Notes: generated by a model from the sequence alone, not told the origin. DNA of 64,000 bases from Pithys albifrons albifrons (GCF_047495875.1 NC_092461.1:61182299-61246298), one strand, 5' to 3'; numbered from the stretch's first letter, positions 12,617 to 26,746 are shown. Made by a program: numbers and translations.

Positions 12617-15600
12617 GGATGCAGTATTGGTAGATGCAGAATTGGCCACACGTCTTTTTGGAGATGGCTCCAGAAAGAAATCAGAATTCAAAAAGGGATT
12701 AATCACAAGGAAGTAGGCTTTGTTTTTAAAAGCTCCTCCAATCCAAACAGCCCTATCAAATCTGGCTGGGAAGAGTCTCCCAGGACACTGGATGAGCAAT
12801 GAAGCCAGGTGAAGGCAGAAGAGCTGCTCAGCTGCTGTGAGATAGCTGTGACTAAGAATGATGACTGCCGTCTGCCTTAATAATAATAAAAAAATATAGT
12901 CCTGTGTTCCTTTTCACTCCCATTACAAGGAACTCACGAATAGTTTTGCATCATTTTCCATAAAGCAGAAGGAAAACCCCTGCTGAGGTATTTTTACTCT
13001 CACTCTATCTCACTGTCCTGCTCGAACACCCACAGTTCTCCTGAAGATACAGTCACTGCTTATTCAAAGTTCAAGTGTAGGGGGACCTTGAGCTGTTCTG
13101 CCAAAAGCTTTCCCCTTCCCCCACCACCCCCGCCTGAATCACTGGCAGCAAACATAATGGCAAAGGGTGTCACATTCTTCTTACTGTAATTCTGTAAAGC
13201 AGACTGGGATATTTTCCGAGATTTCTTGTAAAGCTGGATGCAAGCAACTCTGTGTGTGTGTGTACATGTGCACATACCCAGTTGCCAGCAAATCATCTTA
13301 AACTCACATGTTTGGAAAATTAATGGCTGATTAGGCTGTTTTCCCATAATTAAGTGTGTGTATTCAAATTATAATTGAAGATTTACTTCTTCAGGCTTTA
13401 CTCTTCCAAGCTCTTTGTTAAATTTCATATACAAATAACACAAAAGCGTATTCCAGATAGCCAAAAGGCATGAATTGTAAGTGCCCACACCCCTATACAC
13501 ACATTTTTATAATGGCTTAGGGTGACATGAACCAGGAAATTCAGAGTTCAGTCTCATGTGGCCTTAATTCATACCTCTTAACACACAAAATCTTCTCTCT
13601 GTAGGGTTATATTTTAAAAATAGCCAGTGGGACTTAACCCCAAATTGCTGCACAACTCTGATTACATTGGCTCTTCCTTTTTCAGCTTTATCTTTTGCAA
13701 CCTTTCCTGATAATTTTTCAAAAAGATAACAGTTAGAGAAAGGGATTGGGAAAGGATTAATTAGTTTCCTATAAGACCAGTTCTATTTTTGAAGTGCTGG
13801 AGTATCTTTTTTTCATTTTAATACATCTTAACCATGTACATGCTTTATATGTTCTTATCAACAGAGTGAAAAATACTGTAATTAAGTGATCAACAGCTAA
13901 GAAATGCCAGAATAAATTGCTTCCACAAATGTGTTCACTTCTCTTACACTTATGTGCAAGGAGATGGCTTCCATGTAGGGTCAATCCACATTCACTCTGG
14001 CACTTGCCCTTATCATATTCTTCTGCCCTCCCTGTTCTCCTGGGTCCCTGTCACCTTGGTCAGTCAAGCCCAGTCCTCCAAAATGCTCATCAAATCACAG
14101 CCTCTCACCCCTCTTACCCTGTTTTTTCCATCCATCTCCTAAGCTCCTGGCCCACAAAAGCCAGAGTAATCTCCCAGCTCTCCTCTCAAAGTGTAGTTCC
14201 CACTGAAGACTGGCACATGGTGGTGGAAATTGGCTGTATATCTTGTGATTATTTTGCACGTTCACAAATACACCATCAATCAACAGGTCTCCCCCACGCT
14301 TCACCTGCCACTGGCCCAGGTCAGTAGAGCTACAACTTGTTCCAGTTTACAGACAAAGGCAAAGGAAGGACCTGGGGGCTACAGACAACAGATGAGTGAG
14401 AGTTTAAAGCCAACCTGGTACTATGGAACATTTGCTTGAGCCGAGCAAGCTGGACACAAGACACCCTATGCCTGCACAGACCTGACTGTTTGCTACTGCA
14501 GCAATTTGTCAGGGAGTTGTGGACATCTGGTTTCCTGAGCTGCTCAACATTTGGAAACTGGAAGATCTCTGGTCACACAAAGGAAAAGGCTTACAGGCCT
14601 GGTGGGCCTGACTTCAGCAAAAGGAAGAAAGCAACACTGCAAACCCCTATCCCCAGCCACTTTTTTGACCTGGGCACGAAGATGCTCTTGTACCATCCCA
14701 GCTTGCTTCGAGTGTTCATTTGGCCCTTAGGCCAAGAACAGAAAGAAGAAAAATAGGTCCCTGACTAAGAGTGGGTCTATCTTGTAGGAAACAAACCTGA
14801 AATGTTTTGACTGAAGAAGAAAGGAATAGCCAAAGCTGTGCCATCCCTGTCTGCAAAAGGAGCTTTTCCACCATGTAGCTCCCCAGAGCCTCCCTTGGCT
14901 GAAGCTGGGCCAGAAGCGAGCGAGGCAGCACAAGCAGGACCATGGCTCCACAGCTGAAAGTTCTGGGACTTGCATGGGAAGCAGTTGAATTCTGGTCTCT
15001 TACTCTGTATTTTCTTTTCTAATTCAGTGACCAGACAGTTTAAAAAATGCATTACTAGGGCTTCTCAAAAACAGGCTGCAGAGTCATACCACTTCCCATG
15101 CTGCCTGGGTGGTTCCTGCATTGCTAAATTTGTCCAGAAATGTGATTCTGAGAAAAGCTTGGGGAGAGGCAGTATCCCAAATGGAGTGCTGGCTGACAGC
15201 AATGGGAAACAGGGAATGGAAGGACTGTCACCTGCAGCTTGAGACTTCCAGAGAAACCAGAGTTTCTGATTTTTTTTGTAAGCAAACAGGATTGTCTCAG
15301 AGAGACAGCTGACTCCATCTTCAGTTTCCCATGCAACACCTGCAGCTCCACATATTTGGCTAAAGTTTGGGTCAAAGGGTAACATTATATAATCAAAGTA
15401 GTGTAGTGCATTTAACTCGGTGAATGGTTTCTAAACAGTGCAAGGTCTTTTGAGCTGTGGACTGCTGAGATTCCAGACCTAAAACTTCTCCCTTTTTTCT
15501 GGAAGTGCCAGTGGGTGCTAGGATATAGCATATACCTTCACTGACAGCTTGATTGACGGTGTTCCCAGTGAGCTGGAAAGGCTTTCATCCACATGGAGAC

Positions 15601-18014
15601 ATTTCCAGGGCCCTCAAAAGCTGTGCTTTAGGGCTTTAGTTCTGGTTCCCTTCCTTTCCTCTATTTTCCACTGGGGCCAATAGGACCAGTGCTGAAGACC
15701 ACTGTCCTGGCATTGCCCACTGTACAGCTGAACATAAAAGCATTCACACCCTGAAAAAAAATCTCTGAATCATATCCTGAGTATTCCCTAAACTCCATAT
15801 GATCTTACTTACTTTTTCCCATTCCATAAGATGCATTTTTATTCCCAGCTTTATTCACAGCATCTTCCAGAGCTCTGCCAGTTCACCTCCATTGATCTGT
15901 TCCTTGGTTTACATCTCTCAATACAGATCTTCGCTGTGGCTGAAGGAATGTCCCGTCCCCTCACAATCCCACATATTCTTATACATCTTCAAAAAATCCC
16001 TGATGATAAAGAGCAATTTGTTGGTTAATCTCACTTCCTTGGCAGGTAAACCAGCCTGGAGAAACAGGAGCTCTCTACCCTTGTGCCAGTGGAGGTACAG
16101 CTTCCCTTCTGCTGTTGCCAGCAGTCTCCAAGAGTACCAAATAACAAAAAAGTCCCTCTAAAGAGCCAAGGAAATGAGACACTGTCTAAATTCCGATAAA
16201 AGGTTTCTTTACACGAGTTGCTTTGTGTGGTCAGGAACACTTGGGGTAAAGAAGCGGTGGGAGCTGTTTTCTTGCCTTTCGGCAGAGGCAGCATCAACTG
16301 TCTGGGTTTAATAAAGTGCCACTTATGACAGATACATGGAAAGTTGCTGCAAGCAGTAGAAAATTGCTTGCCACCTGGGCAGCTTTTACACAGAATAAGC
16401 CATGTGGTTTGGATACAGATTCGGGGTACTCAATGAGAGCAGACAAGGATGGGAGTTGTGGGACATGTGTGTCCATACCCAGGACCCCTCACCACAAAGC
16501 CCACACTATAAACTGCATCATTCCAAATGGAAGAAACTCAAGAAAATATTGTCACAAGCAACCGGTGTGTGTGGACAGAACATCTTTAAAATCCAAAATC
16601 TCTTTTTTTATTCTTTACTCCTAGTCCACTCAAGTTTCAGTTGTTTCAAAGGACTTTCCTAAAAGAAAAAGAAAAAAAACCCTGAGCAGCAATTTGAGAT
16701 TATGCTTTGTATAACAGTCTCTAACTTGAGCTTGTGAAAGTATTTTGTTTTGATTCAAAATGCAAGCTGCTCAGTTCACTAGCACATTTCAGAGCCTACA
16801 GTTATTTCAAGGTTTGCTCCTGTAACCCAGGCAGTTAGCTGAAGGATCCATCCCATTTACCTATTTTTACTATCCTGTTTTTTGTTTATTTCCCAGTAGA
16901 AGACTTTTTTCAAACTCCTTGATGTAGTTTTTGGATATTAGCCACTGGAATGCTGAATGCTCAGCTGCTCTGAAAGACATTCAGTATTAGGTTACAGAAT
17001 AACTCTGATGTGATCTTTTGACTTTTGTACCTGATTGTTAAAAAAAAAAGAAGAAAAAGCATCATTTGACTACATTACTTTAGAGCTTTTAGTCCAGCAA
17101 ACAGGTCAGATGAATTTCTTAATTCTACATGTTTCATTTGGGCACCTTTTGTGTAATATCAAACAGAGTAAATGAATGGCATCAATCCCTGATTCAGCAT
17201 ATGTAGACCCTTGTCGCTGAAGTTTTCCAGTCAATCTATCCTTTTGCCCTTCTCTGACATAAATAAAGTCAGGAGTGGAAGATTCCCTTCATGGAAATTT
17301 ATCTCTTTGACAGTCAAACAGGTGGCAAAGTTAATGCGAAGTCTCAAGAGAACTTGGTTGGTAAGAAGGACCCTGCAATAACTAACCACAATGATTTACA
17401 AGGGACTAAATTGCCAGATTAGGCCTTGATAATTTTTCAACTCTTGACTTCATTATTACCTTGTGGATCTGGATCTTACATCACCTCTCGGAATGCATGG
17501 GATCAAATTAAAGTGGAAACACCTGGTTGGAAGTCAATTCAAACTACAGATTTAAGAACTAGGGAGGTATTTGTGTGCTGGATCTGCTTTTCATGCGTGG
17601 TACGCAGCTATGGAATTCTGTTTCTATGTGTTCAAGCTTTGTTTTCAAATGCCAGTTTGCCTTGGATATGCACTTGTTAATAACCAGTGCTCTTTGCAGC
17701 CATACTCACTGCTTAGAGATGTACAGTGCTGGTATGTGAAGCAGATTTAGAAGCTAAAAGGAGGGTTCAAGTGAGTCAAACTACAAACTCAAAGACTTAG
17801 ATTGGGATGAAAAGCTGTGGTTTGATCTAACACAGCATGACTATTTAGGGAAGAAGGCAGAGGTTCTCATGCAGCAAGGATTTGCAAAGAAACAAAATGA
17901 TCTGGTAGTTAAGATAACATGAAAATAATTGTTTTTAAGTAATGTGTGAGAACAAATAATAATGTTTGTCAGGAATCTGTAGCTGGAACTATCTAGTCCA
18001 ATGCTCTGAGGAAC
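12617..18014. other. Intergenic DNA, no gene recognised
   Basis: I see no credible gene. There is a short TG-rich run at 13,250-13,265 and a small A-rich run near 17,040. Overlapping open frames around 13.9-15.4 kb are short, occur on both strands at once and match no family I recognise. Confidence 0.6.
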
Positions 18015-18172
18015 ACTGGACAGTGATTTAACTACACGGTACTGCAAAAAAATTCACTGCGCAGGCTCCAAGGACACACCCACGTGGGTAGAGCCCTTTC
18101 CAAATCTTTGTTTGCAAAGTTGAGCCATGACAATGACAATGACAATGACAATGACAATGAATGACAATGACT
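18015..18172 (+). mobile_element. CR1-type 3' end (or SINE tail) with TGACAA tail repeat
   Basis: Bases 18,055-18,132 align by eye over about 77 bases, at roughly four fifths identity and with one small gap, with the 3' part of the composite SINE at 56,449-56,525. Shared blocks include GCAGGCT, ACGTGGG, AGAGCCCT and CCAAATCTT. The left boundary is uncertain. Weaker resemblance begins near 18,015, so this is a 5'-truncated copy of a CR1-type LINE or of a SINE sharing its tail. It ends in a short tandem tail, as CR1 elements do. I see no clear target-site duplication. Confidence 0.65.
18127..18171 (+). repeat. TGACAA hexanucleotide tail repeat
   Basis: About five TGACAA units are followed by an interrupted TGAA and one more TGACAA-like unit. 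The array directly follows the CR1-type tail at 18,055-18,126 and is best read as that element's 3' terminal microsatellite rather than as an independent repeat. Confidence 0.85.
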
Positions 18173-21100
18173 GCTACACAGCTCTGTTTGAGGAGTCTTC
18201 TGCAAGCCGTTATGGTTTTCTTTCCTTTCATTTCAGTTGCCCTTCACCAGCTTTTCTGCTTCTCTAGGGAACTGCAGCTTGTACTCATGTCTGGGTTTCC
18301 ATGAGCCAGGGAATTCAGCACTGGCACCAGCGACACTAAGCTCTATGACACGGCAGCAGTAGGACCCCTTCACAGGTCACCAGGTGAAAAGTCAACAATT
18401 TGTCTAGTTCAGAGAGCTGCCAGGCCATTTAATGAGAATACGGCTATTTACAGAGTAAAAGAGAAATCTTTTCAGCTAGTTCTGCTCCTGGCATACAAGC
18501 AGTAGCTCTTTCATCACAGAAAGTCTTCAGCTCCCAGTGAGTCCCACTGATTTTAATTGGACCCTGCCTGGGTGGCTTCAAAAGACAGATCTGGCCTAAA
18601 AACCTCAGCTGGTGAAAAGTAAGAAGTTCAACCACAGTTGCCATGTGGAAAGACTTAATTTGGTCTGGAGCCATTCCTCAAGGGTACCACTGCACATGGC
18701 TGATAGTACAACTGGGCATGGCATGCCATTCAGAGACCAGGGTATTCGTGAAGCTGCAAAGGGCTTGTTTCCATGTTTCAGCAACTGATGCATTGCTTTT
18801 TCCTCTTCAAGGGGTGAGGTTCTCCCATGTGTGGTGCCTTTCTGCTTGAAAAAAATGCAAGTGCAACAGGGTGCTGCCTGGGAAGAAGTCAAAGGTGCTT
18901 GACAAAAAATGACAGCCCACGAGGGCATTGGGGCTCCCTGCAGACACTGCTTTCCCCAAGGGCTCAGAGATTCCTAACCATCTACATACAGTCCTGTTCA
19001 CACACATATGTTTTTGCACTCTCCCTGCAGGTGAAATGAGTACTAGGATATGTGCTCTCTGCCTATGGCCTTGTGTTTTCCTTTTCTGGGGCTAAAGATG
19101 CTTTCATAGGGCTGGCTGTAGGTGGACAATGCAGCACAGGGACTCAAAGGGAAACTTCTCTAGCTCAGAAGGTTGGGCTAGAAAAATCACCTCCACATGT
19201 GCACCAGCCTCTAATTGGCAATTATCTCTCCTGTTTTGTTGTGGGCACTTGAAACTTTGCAGTGTAGACTGGGAGAGAAGAAAAAGCACAAAGATGATGG
19301 TTAATAACTCCCCCTTTCCCAGTGTGAGAATGACATGACAGACAGGGAGCTCTCACATTGCCCATGTGATTAGGCTCCTGCCCCAGCTGGAACCCAGACC
19401 TGTCACCTCCAGCAAGGAGAGGAGGTGAGGATGCAGCACCTCAGCAGGTGAGAAACCTCAGAGTCCTGACCACGACACTAGAATTGTCTTCAGGGAGTGA
19501 GACTCAAGGAAAAGCTCCAGACAGTGACAGAGCAGGAAGTTACAGCAGCTGTAGGAGGTGTGGTTAATGAATTTCCCAGTGGGGCTTCAGCTTTTGCTCT
19601 GCCTTGCTCCCTCTGGCCCAGAGTGCCGTATTAGTTTCTCCGCTTCCCAGCCATCCCAGTCCCACAAGCTGTTTTGTGTAAGAATTTTCAGGGCAGCAGA
19701 TTGTGTTATGAGTCCCCAGTGACAGAATAATTTTAGGTTTGTTTCCAAGTATTTAGTAACAAAGGCTCGGCTTCCCAAGGTGAATCCCAGGAACACTGAC
19801 AGCATCTCCACATCTGATCATTCAAGCACCAGAAGGAAAAAATGAAAATAAGCAGGGTTTTTTAGAAAACAAGAAACTTGGGTCCCACAAGCTCAGGGGT
19901 TGTGGAATTTCCTATGCAATTTTGTCCCTTCAATAAAAAGGGGTTACCTTGGCTGACCTGACTGCTCTTATTAGATGCTCTACATCTTCAGATGAGAACC
20001 TTCACAGGGGACTGCAAATATTTATAACACCAAAAAGACAGAGAAAGGTAAAAACTGCTTGTTGGAAACTATGGAAGCACTTACCTTCAATTCTATTTCA
20101 GTTGTTAATTTCAGCTGAAAGTTTGCAGTTTTTTCAGAAATTAAGAACTTGGGCATAGTTTCTCTTCCAGTTGCTATGCCCGTGTCAGTCCCAGCCCCAG
20201 TCCCAGGCCCAACATGGTTTGGACAGTGGCTTGGTGTAAGTTCCCTTTCAGCAAAGAAGAAATGAATTATTTCCTTGAGAAAGCACCATCTACCAACAGC
20301 TGTGGCCTCAGAAGTGTTTTGCCTATAAATAAGTATTCCATATTAAAATACAGTTCAAATTATTTTTAAAAACTTACTCCCAAAGCTTATAACCTCCTTA
20401 CAGAACTGTCATTACTTAGCTTGTTCTCTCATCTACCAAGAACAATTACACATCTTCTAATTGCTTCATTTCTTCTAGCTTGCTACACAAAATAAAGATC
20501 CAAAAGAGACTGAACAACTGCTTGAACAATTTGCATTTTCAGAACCACCTTAGTATTCCTCTAAAGTTCCCAGGTTATTTCTGGGACTAACAAAGTGCCT
20601 TACTTTGCACATGCTATTATGTGAGTCAAATGCTATGTTTAAATGTCAAATTTTTAATTAAAGAACCAGACAAGTGATCAGTTTTGTAATTCAGAAATAA
20701 AATACAAAGAACAATGGTTAAAATTATCTTTATTTAAAGTCACTGTAGGCAGAGAAAAGCTGGCATTTCTTATCAGGTTGTGGATTACAAGTGAGAGATG
20801 CAGAAATCCACCTATCAGTGTTTTTGCTGGACTGTTTTATGATGCTTCCACTGGAATCCTAGTTTCCACCTGCCTCATGCACTGTGGGTACTTGCTGGAC
20901 ATGAAATTGGCAACCCTTGGCATTTCAAGCATCACAGTTCACAGACAAGCCATGAGAAAGCAGTGGCCTTGAGGAGACACTGGTCCCTTTGAGCCACTAT
21001 CTGCATGAGGGTTCCCACTGTTGCTACCACAGTGAAGCAGTAGGAGCCACAAAACAAGAACTGTTGCTGAAACTTCTGTGAAGACACCAATAAAATGAAG

Positions 21101-24100
21101 AGCACTGATGATAGCTTGATTTGGGGGTGTTTGGGAGACCTTAATTCCACCCTCTCCTCTGATCCTACTGTTGACATAAAACTTGTTACTTTACAGGCCG
21201 GAGGTTTAACTAGGCTGAAGCTCCCTTCTAACACAGCTGCAAAGGTCAATATTCCTGGCTCTCAGCATGGCAGGAAACCCCAACATCCTTAATCACCGTG
21301 GGATGCTTCCGTCTGCCCATTAACTACTGATCTATGTAGAGACCTAACTTGTCTTGCGTAAAGTTTGTTCTAAACAGTGGATCAAAATGCACTTCCCTGT
21401 TAAGAAAATAGAACAAGTTTAAGCTAACTTTGCTTATCTATAGCTTAAGTGGATGCATCTGAATGAAAGCTTGTAATTATCTTCGAAGGGCTTGTTTAGA
21501 CACGCCAGTTGATGACATGAGAGTACAACAAGCATGCAAAATTACTGGCTAGCCCCAAAGTAAGTCCCAGAGTGCAGAACCTCTTATTCCAGGGCATTGC
21601 TCTTGTTTAAATCAGTCTGAAACAGTTTATGCTTATTGCAAAGTGTTAGGGTACACACACACATAATTAAGTGCAGTTATTTCACAGCACGTCCTGTGCA
21701 GGGACATGCATAGATGAGGCCTGGTAGGTGAGCTCAGGACTATGGCTGCTTGCAGCTGTGAGAAGGGAGGGCTGGACGTCAGTCAAGACATGAGCGGGAT
21801 GCTGTGCTTGCACACACTTTGCAACAGAAGCTGCTGGCATGGGGTATGAAGGGGAGATCTCTAGAGCCACCTTAGCACCCCATTCTTCCTCTCTTACTAA
21901 AATACCCTCTGCCTAGATAAAGCTACTAGCTTTAGTAATAGTTCAGCTCTAGCTATTCCTCATATCTTACTGCCACAGCACCTTTTATTGATAATTGGAT
22001 TATGACAGAAAGGGTCCAGTTATCCCCGTGCCAAAGGCTCAGGCACATTGTTTGTCAAAATATTTTCAGTAAGAATAGATAACATTTTAAAGGCAGTTTG
22101 GTCAGCCTGTATAGACAGGATTTGTTTAAAGGCATTTTTTTTCAAAACACATTGTGGCTCCTTGGCTAAGAGCTAAAATTGCCCTGCTTAGGAAGAGGGA
22201 CCAAACATCCCGCCAGTTTCACTTACGCACAAACACTTGATCCGGACTTCTGCACATTCATCATTTAGCTCAAAAGCTTTTTTTTATTATTATTATTTGG
22301 AAAAAAATGAATTGTTTGTGTATTGTTAGCATTAAGCAGATAGAAAGTATGTAAGCCGGAATGTTATTTCTAAAGTTATTTTAAATATTTGGGTTGTTCA
22401 CTTGAATTATGTCTAAATACAGTTAATGTAAGTCTCTTCATTTCTTTGAGAGCATGACGAAGACACACTTTCTGCCATTAGATACATCAGCATTTCATGG
22501 CCAGGCAAAACCACATGGCAGGCCCATTAGCACATCAGGGGTTTGGGGTTTATGTAACTAAATTTCTAACTTTCCTGGGGACTGTCCCTAGACCTCTCAA
22601 GTTTGGGGGTTTTTTTGTTTGTGTTGTTGTTTTTGTCTGTTTGTCGGGTTTTTGTTTGGGGTTTGTTTTTTTTGTTTTATTTTTTGAAAGGGAGAAAAGC
22701 AGTTGTGTGACTAAGCACCTGGAATTCAGGCTTTGGATCTTCATGACAAAATAAGCCTTAAATAGGTGCTCTCCTCAACCAGGTCTGCCTGACCTACCAT
22801 TTTGGGGACTGTTAGAAGACCTTATCTCTGTGATAAGACAGTTTTACTTCCTGTTTGGGGGGTATGAACTTGGCAGCAATAGAAAAACTGAGCAGAGTCC
22901 CAAAGCTTCTGCACTTGGAAAACCTAGGTTTAAAGCTTAAATGAACAGAAACAGGCTCTGGAGGCTAAATACTTACCAGATTATCATTTGCATTATGATT
23001 ATCTGCGTTTGTTGAACAGAGGACTTGTCTAGTCAGAGATGTAAGAAAAATTAGGAATCAAATTCAGAAGTTAATTTAATGCTTTTATCTGCATCAAACT
23101 CTTGAGTAGATGCACACTGAGAACCATAGTGGCCCAAAACTTACTCCTTTAATTCATGTGCATTCTCAACACAGCTCTGATCCCTCTGAATTATCCCACA
23201 TTGCTCCTGATGATGACACTAACAGTTTGTCTATTAGTTTGTCTACACACGTTAGGGTCAACTATGATGGTGTTTGAATTTAAGAAATAATGCTTGCTCC
23301 TTATTTATTTATTATGAAGCAAAAAGCTCCTGATTAGCTTACCTCACTTAAGTCTTCTGCACAAGCCCTTATGGTGCAAGCCAAAGTATGCACTTACTGT
23401 GTGTTAACAACCCTTTATACACAGACAAGCCCAACAAAGAGAGGAAAAACCAATTTATACTATAAGGGGCATCTAACTTAGATGCTCCACGCTGCAACTA
23501 CATTAATACATAAAATAAACTACAGGCACATGATACAGAAAACTACTAACACCAGAAGCAATGTTACTTGAAGCCTAAACTCATCTCATCTCACCCTGGT
23601 TCCTGAGCAAGTACACCCAGTTTTAGAGATCTAGAAACCCTAGAACTTTTTAAAGACTAGAAAAGAAGGACTAGAAGAGAAGCTCTAGAAAACCACTTTA
23701 GATGAACCAAGCATGCAATTAATTTTGCTTACTTGGAAGTAGAGAGCTATAGAATGATCTTCAAACACCTTGTATACATGTCTATAAGCTTAGTATCATT
23801 AAAATAGGAGCTTTCAGAGAAACTTTCATCATTTGCCTGCCCCATCGGGTAGTCACACTAAGGCAAAAAAATGCCAAGAGGTGCACTCACCTGGATTTCA
23901 CAGTAAACTTTCACAATACCGTCCTAAGGAATGAAGGAAAGTGTTGCTACACTAATATACTAGGCTAAAGTGTTCATTTAAAACTTTTACCTGAGCTACT
24001 CAAACTACATTGACTTTATGCTGAAATAATACAGTCCCATCAGCCACAGCCCTGAAGAGACATAGCAATTCTCATCAATTCTGACCCTAGTGTTAAAGGA

Positions 24101-24249
24101 AAATCAGCATCACATGGTATTTACAGCAGTTTAGGGTAACTTAAACAGGGGAAACTGGTTCCCACTCCATCCTCTGGCATAAATCTTCTCTTCACGCTTC
24201 ATGGGAATCACCCACCACCCTGTCAACAGAAAACCCTCTTGGACAGGTG
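18173..24249. other. Intergenic DNA downstream of RDH10, no gene recognised
   Basis: The stretch is AT-rich. Short open frames occur on both strands with no recognisable product. The only structured tract is the G/T-rich run at 22,601-22,688. No further CR1 tail, tRNA or splice-linked coding sequence was seen. Confidence 0.6.
22601..22688. repeat. G/T-rich low-complexity tract
   Basis: About 88 bases are nearly all G and T on the plus strand, made of T runs separated by G or GGG (C/A-rich on the minus strand). An open frame rich in Phe, Val and Gly here is a low-complexity artefact. It may be the degenerate A-rich tail of an old minus-strand insertion, but no body of such an insertion is visible. 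Confidence 0.7.
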
Positions 24250-24268
24250 ATTAGCTTCTTTATGTGCC

Positions 24269-24274
24269 TTTATT
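24269..24274 (-). terminator. RDH10: Candidate distal poly(A) signal of RDH10
   Basis: The minus strand reads AATAAA. About 20-50 bases downstream (lower coordinates) is a G/T-rich stretch including GGTGGTGGGTG, as expected of a downstream cleavage element. Cleavage would fall near 24,240-24,260. No transcript evidence is available. Confidence 0.5.
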
Positions 24275-26593
24275 TTTTTTTGAGGTGTGACTAGAGGTGA
24301 CAGAAGCTTCAGGATTGTTTTAAAAACAGCTCATCTGAACCAAGTTGTACAAATTCAATTTTTCTGGAGGTTTGAATTAAATTTAAGCCGTCTCTCATTC
24401 TGCAAGATAAGCACTATACAGCCTCAAAGATCCTCCCCACAAGCACTTAAGCAAGTCTCACCCGATCTATAAGGTACCTGGGATTCCTTTTCTCTGTGTA
24501 CATGATGTTTGGATAGGAGATGAAAAGTTAAGGATCTGAATTAATTTTAGAAACACTAGCCACAAGCCACACCTCAGTCCCACAACTGAAACCTGAGAGG
24601 AAATGTAGTAAAGAAACCAGGATGACTAACATTCAATAATTAAATTAGAACTCTGCAAACCTTGCAACTCACTTTTTAAGTAAGTCTGCAACCACTGAAA
24701 TTGTCATGATGCTTTACAGAACCTTGGTATTACTGGTTAACTTCTTGTTTTTCCTTTTCTGTCAGGCTAATTAAGTGTTGTAAGTATCAATTCATCAAAC
24801 TTTAAAACTGCTTCTTAGTCTGACACAGCAGTAAAGATTGAGACATCTTAAAAACAAATGTGAAATAAAGTGATGCTATTTCATAGAATGAAATTTGCTG
24901 TACTTGCTCTTAGTGACTGCTGTAAGAACACAGGAGTTAATTTGGCTCTGGGGAATTCATTAAAAGACTTTTGAAAAAGACCATGGAATTTGGAGTAAGG
25001 GTTAATGTAAACAGTTTCTTCTACTTTCAATTAGTTTCTAAAGAGTTCGTTAACAACACTATTCTTAACACAGATACCAATTTTTTATGTTTTATGTATA
25101 TGCAGCAATAACTACAGCTGTACTGAAACTACATTTACTTTTTAATTCACTAAAACTGCATCCACATCAGGTAATTTTTTTCACAGATCTGAATGCAGCT
25201 CTACAGAACACCAAAATGAATATTTTTCAAAATCTCTTTGACCAGCTACTTCTTCAACGAGTTCAGATGATAGACAAAACTGTCAGCTCCTATAGCCTAA
25301 TTTCATAGTACTTACTGATGGACTTAAGAGATGACACTAAACCATGTAGCTGACAGAGTGAATACAGGAATTGGGCCAAAACTATCTGATCTGTGTCGAA
25401 ACTAAAGAGCTGCAGAACAGACAAGTCGGTTATGTTAGCTCAGTCTTCAAAGGAAACATTGCAATCGTTGTTTTAAGGAAAAGGTGGCTCACTTTAATAA
25501 CCACAGGCATTGGTCACTATTTAACAAGACATTCTAAAAAAGTCATCACAATTTGTCTGATAGTAGTTTACAAGTGGATGGTATACATTAAGATACAGAG
25601 GTAGAAGTTCACTTTTACAATGCTTCACTAATACAGATTACCAAATTCAAGGCACAAAATTGTTCGCTTTACAAAAAATACTGTAAAAATGTCATTTGCT
25701 GTTCTACAATGTGAGTAGGACAAAAGAAAATCTTTACAACCTTTCATGTTCTGCATGTAAAGTTGCATCACACATTATTCTAGTTTTGCTTTGCTAATAA
25801 TTGGCATATGACCACCACTTACATAAACAGTTTGTATCTCAGCTGAGTTGCTTTGTCTTTTAGGCAGAAGTCCATTTACAGAATTTAACACAACAGCTTT
25901 CTTGGGTGGGGGTGGTGGGAGAATTCTGTCAGAAGAACAAATTAAGAGGAAGAAAAGAAACATGTAGTCCCTAACAGCAAATTGGACTCTGACATACACA
26001 AGGAAACAGAACAGAGCATATTTCAAATCAAGTCACTTGAAAAAAGTCAGCTTAAATCTGACTGAATTTCTAAAAAAACAGATGCCCAGGACACGTTTGC
26101 TCTGAGAGTGTGTAAGACATTGATTTGCCTTTGAATTGGCAGAGATTTACAATTTTTTTTAATCTTTGTTTAAATAGAACACATACAGTTGCAACAGAAG
26201 AGAATTACACCACAATTTGGCCACGTGTCCTTCAGACAAGCTGGGTGAACAAATGAAGAGATGCATTCAGAAACTCTCCTTGAATTTAAGATCATGAGCA
26301 GTGGCTTAAACTGTAAGATTTCCCTCCCTCCCTCTTCCAAAATAACAAAGGGAAAGGCAAACCACTTCTGAAACATTGTTATCTTCAGTTGGAGACGGCT
26401 GTTCGAAAGTCTTGGCAGGCTAAGGAAGAGATACCACACAGTGCATCCCTACAGTAAGTAGTATGACTAGTTTACTGTACATACAGTGATATTCTAAAGG
26501 ACGATGGTGGCAGCTACATAGTAAATTCCTTTGACTTGCCTATCACATTTCCCAAGTACTCTAGTCAGTTTTATTTACAGTATATAAAACCCC

Positions 26594-26599
26594 TTTATT
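26594..26599 (-). terminator. RDH10: Candidate proximal poly(A) signal of RDH10
   Basis: The minus strand reads AATAAA about 150 bases past the stop codon, with a second AATAAA at 26,570-26,575. Use of either would give a very short 3' UTR. AT-rich sequence yields such hexamers by chance, so use is uncertain. Confidence 0.3.
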
Positions 26600-26746
26600 T
26601 TTTAGAGTTCAATACACAGGTTTAGGACCCAAGAGAATGCCACATTAAGATGCTGATATTTGCATCTGTTAGATGCAAGTGCACTTTGCAATTCAGTCAT
26701 GTAACATTATTGCATTCATCTATAAACATTAGTCCATTCAAAACTA

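Larger units (their letters stand above)
24250..26746 (-). other. RDH10: Probable RDH10 3' UTR
   Basis: On the minus strand this follows the RDH10 stop codon (26,749-26,747). The extent is inferred. It ends just past an AATAAA at 24,269-24,274 that is followed by GT-rich sequence, giving a UTR of about 2.5 kb, close to the long UTR I recall for mammalian RDH10. The sequence is AT-rich, with no coding frame longer than about 90 codons and no interspersed repeat that I recognise. A shorter form could end after the proximal signal at 26,594-26,599. Confidence 0.5.

Noticed and set aside
12430..12799. Open frames encoding Ser-Ile-Tyr-Leu repeats.
   Set aside because: They are translations of the GATA microsatellite in different phases.
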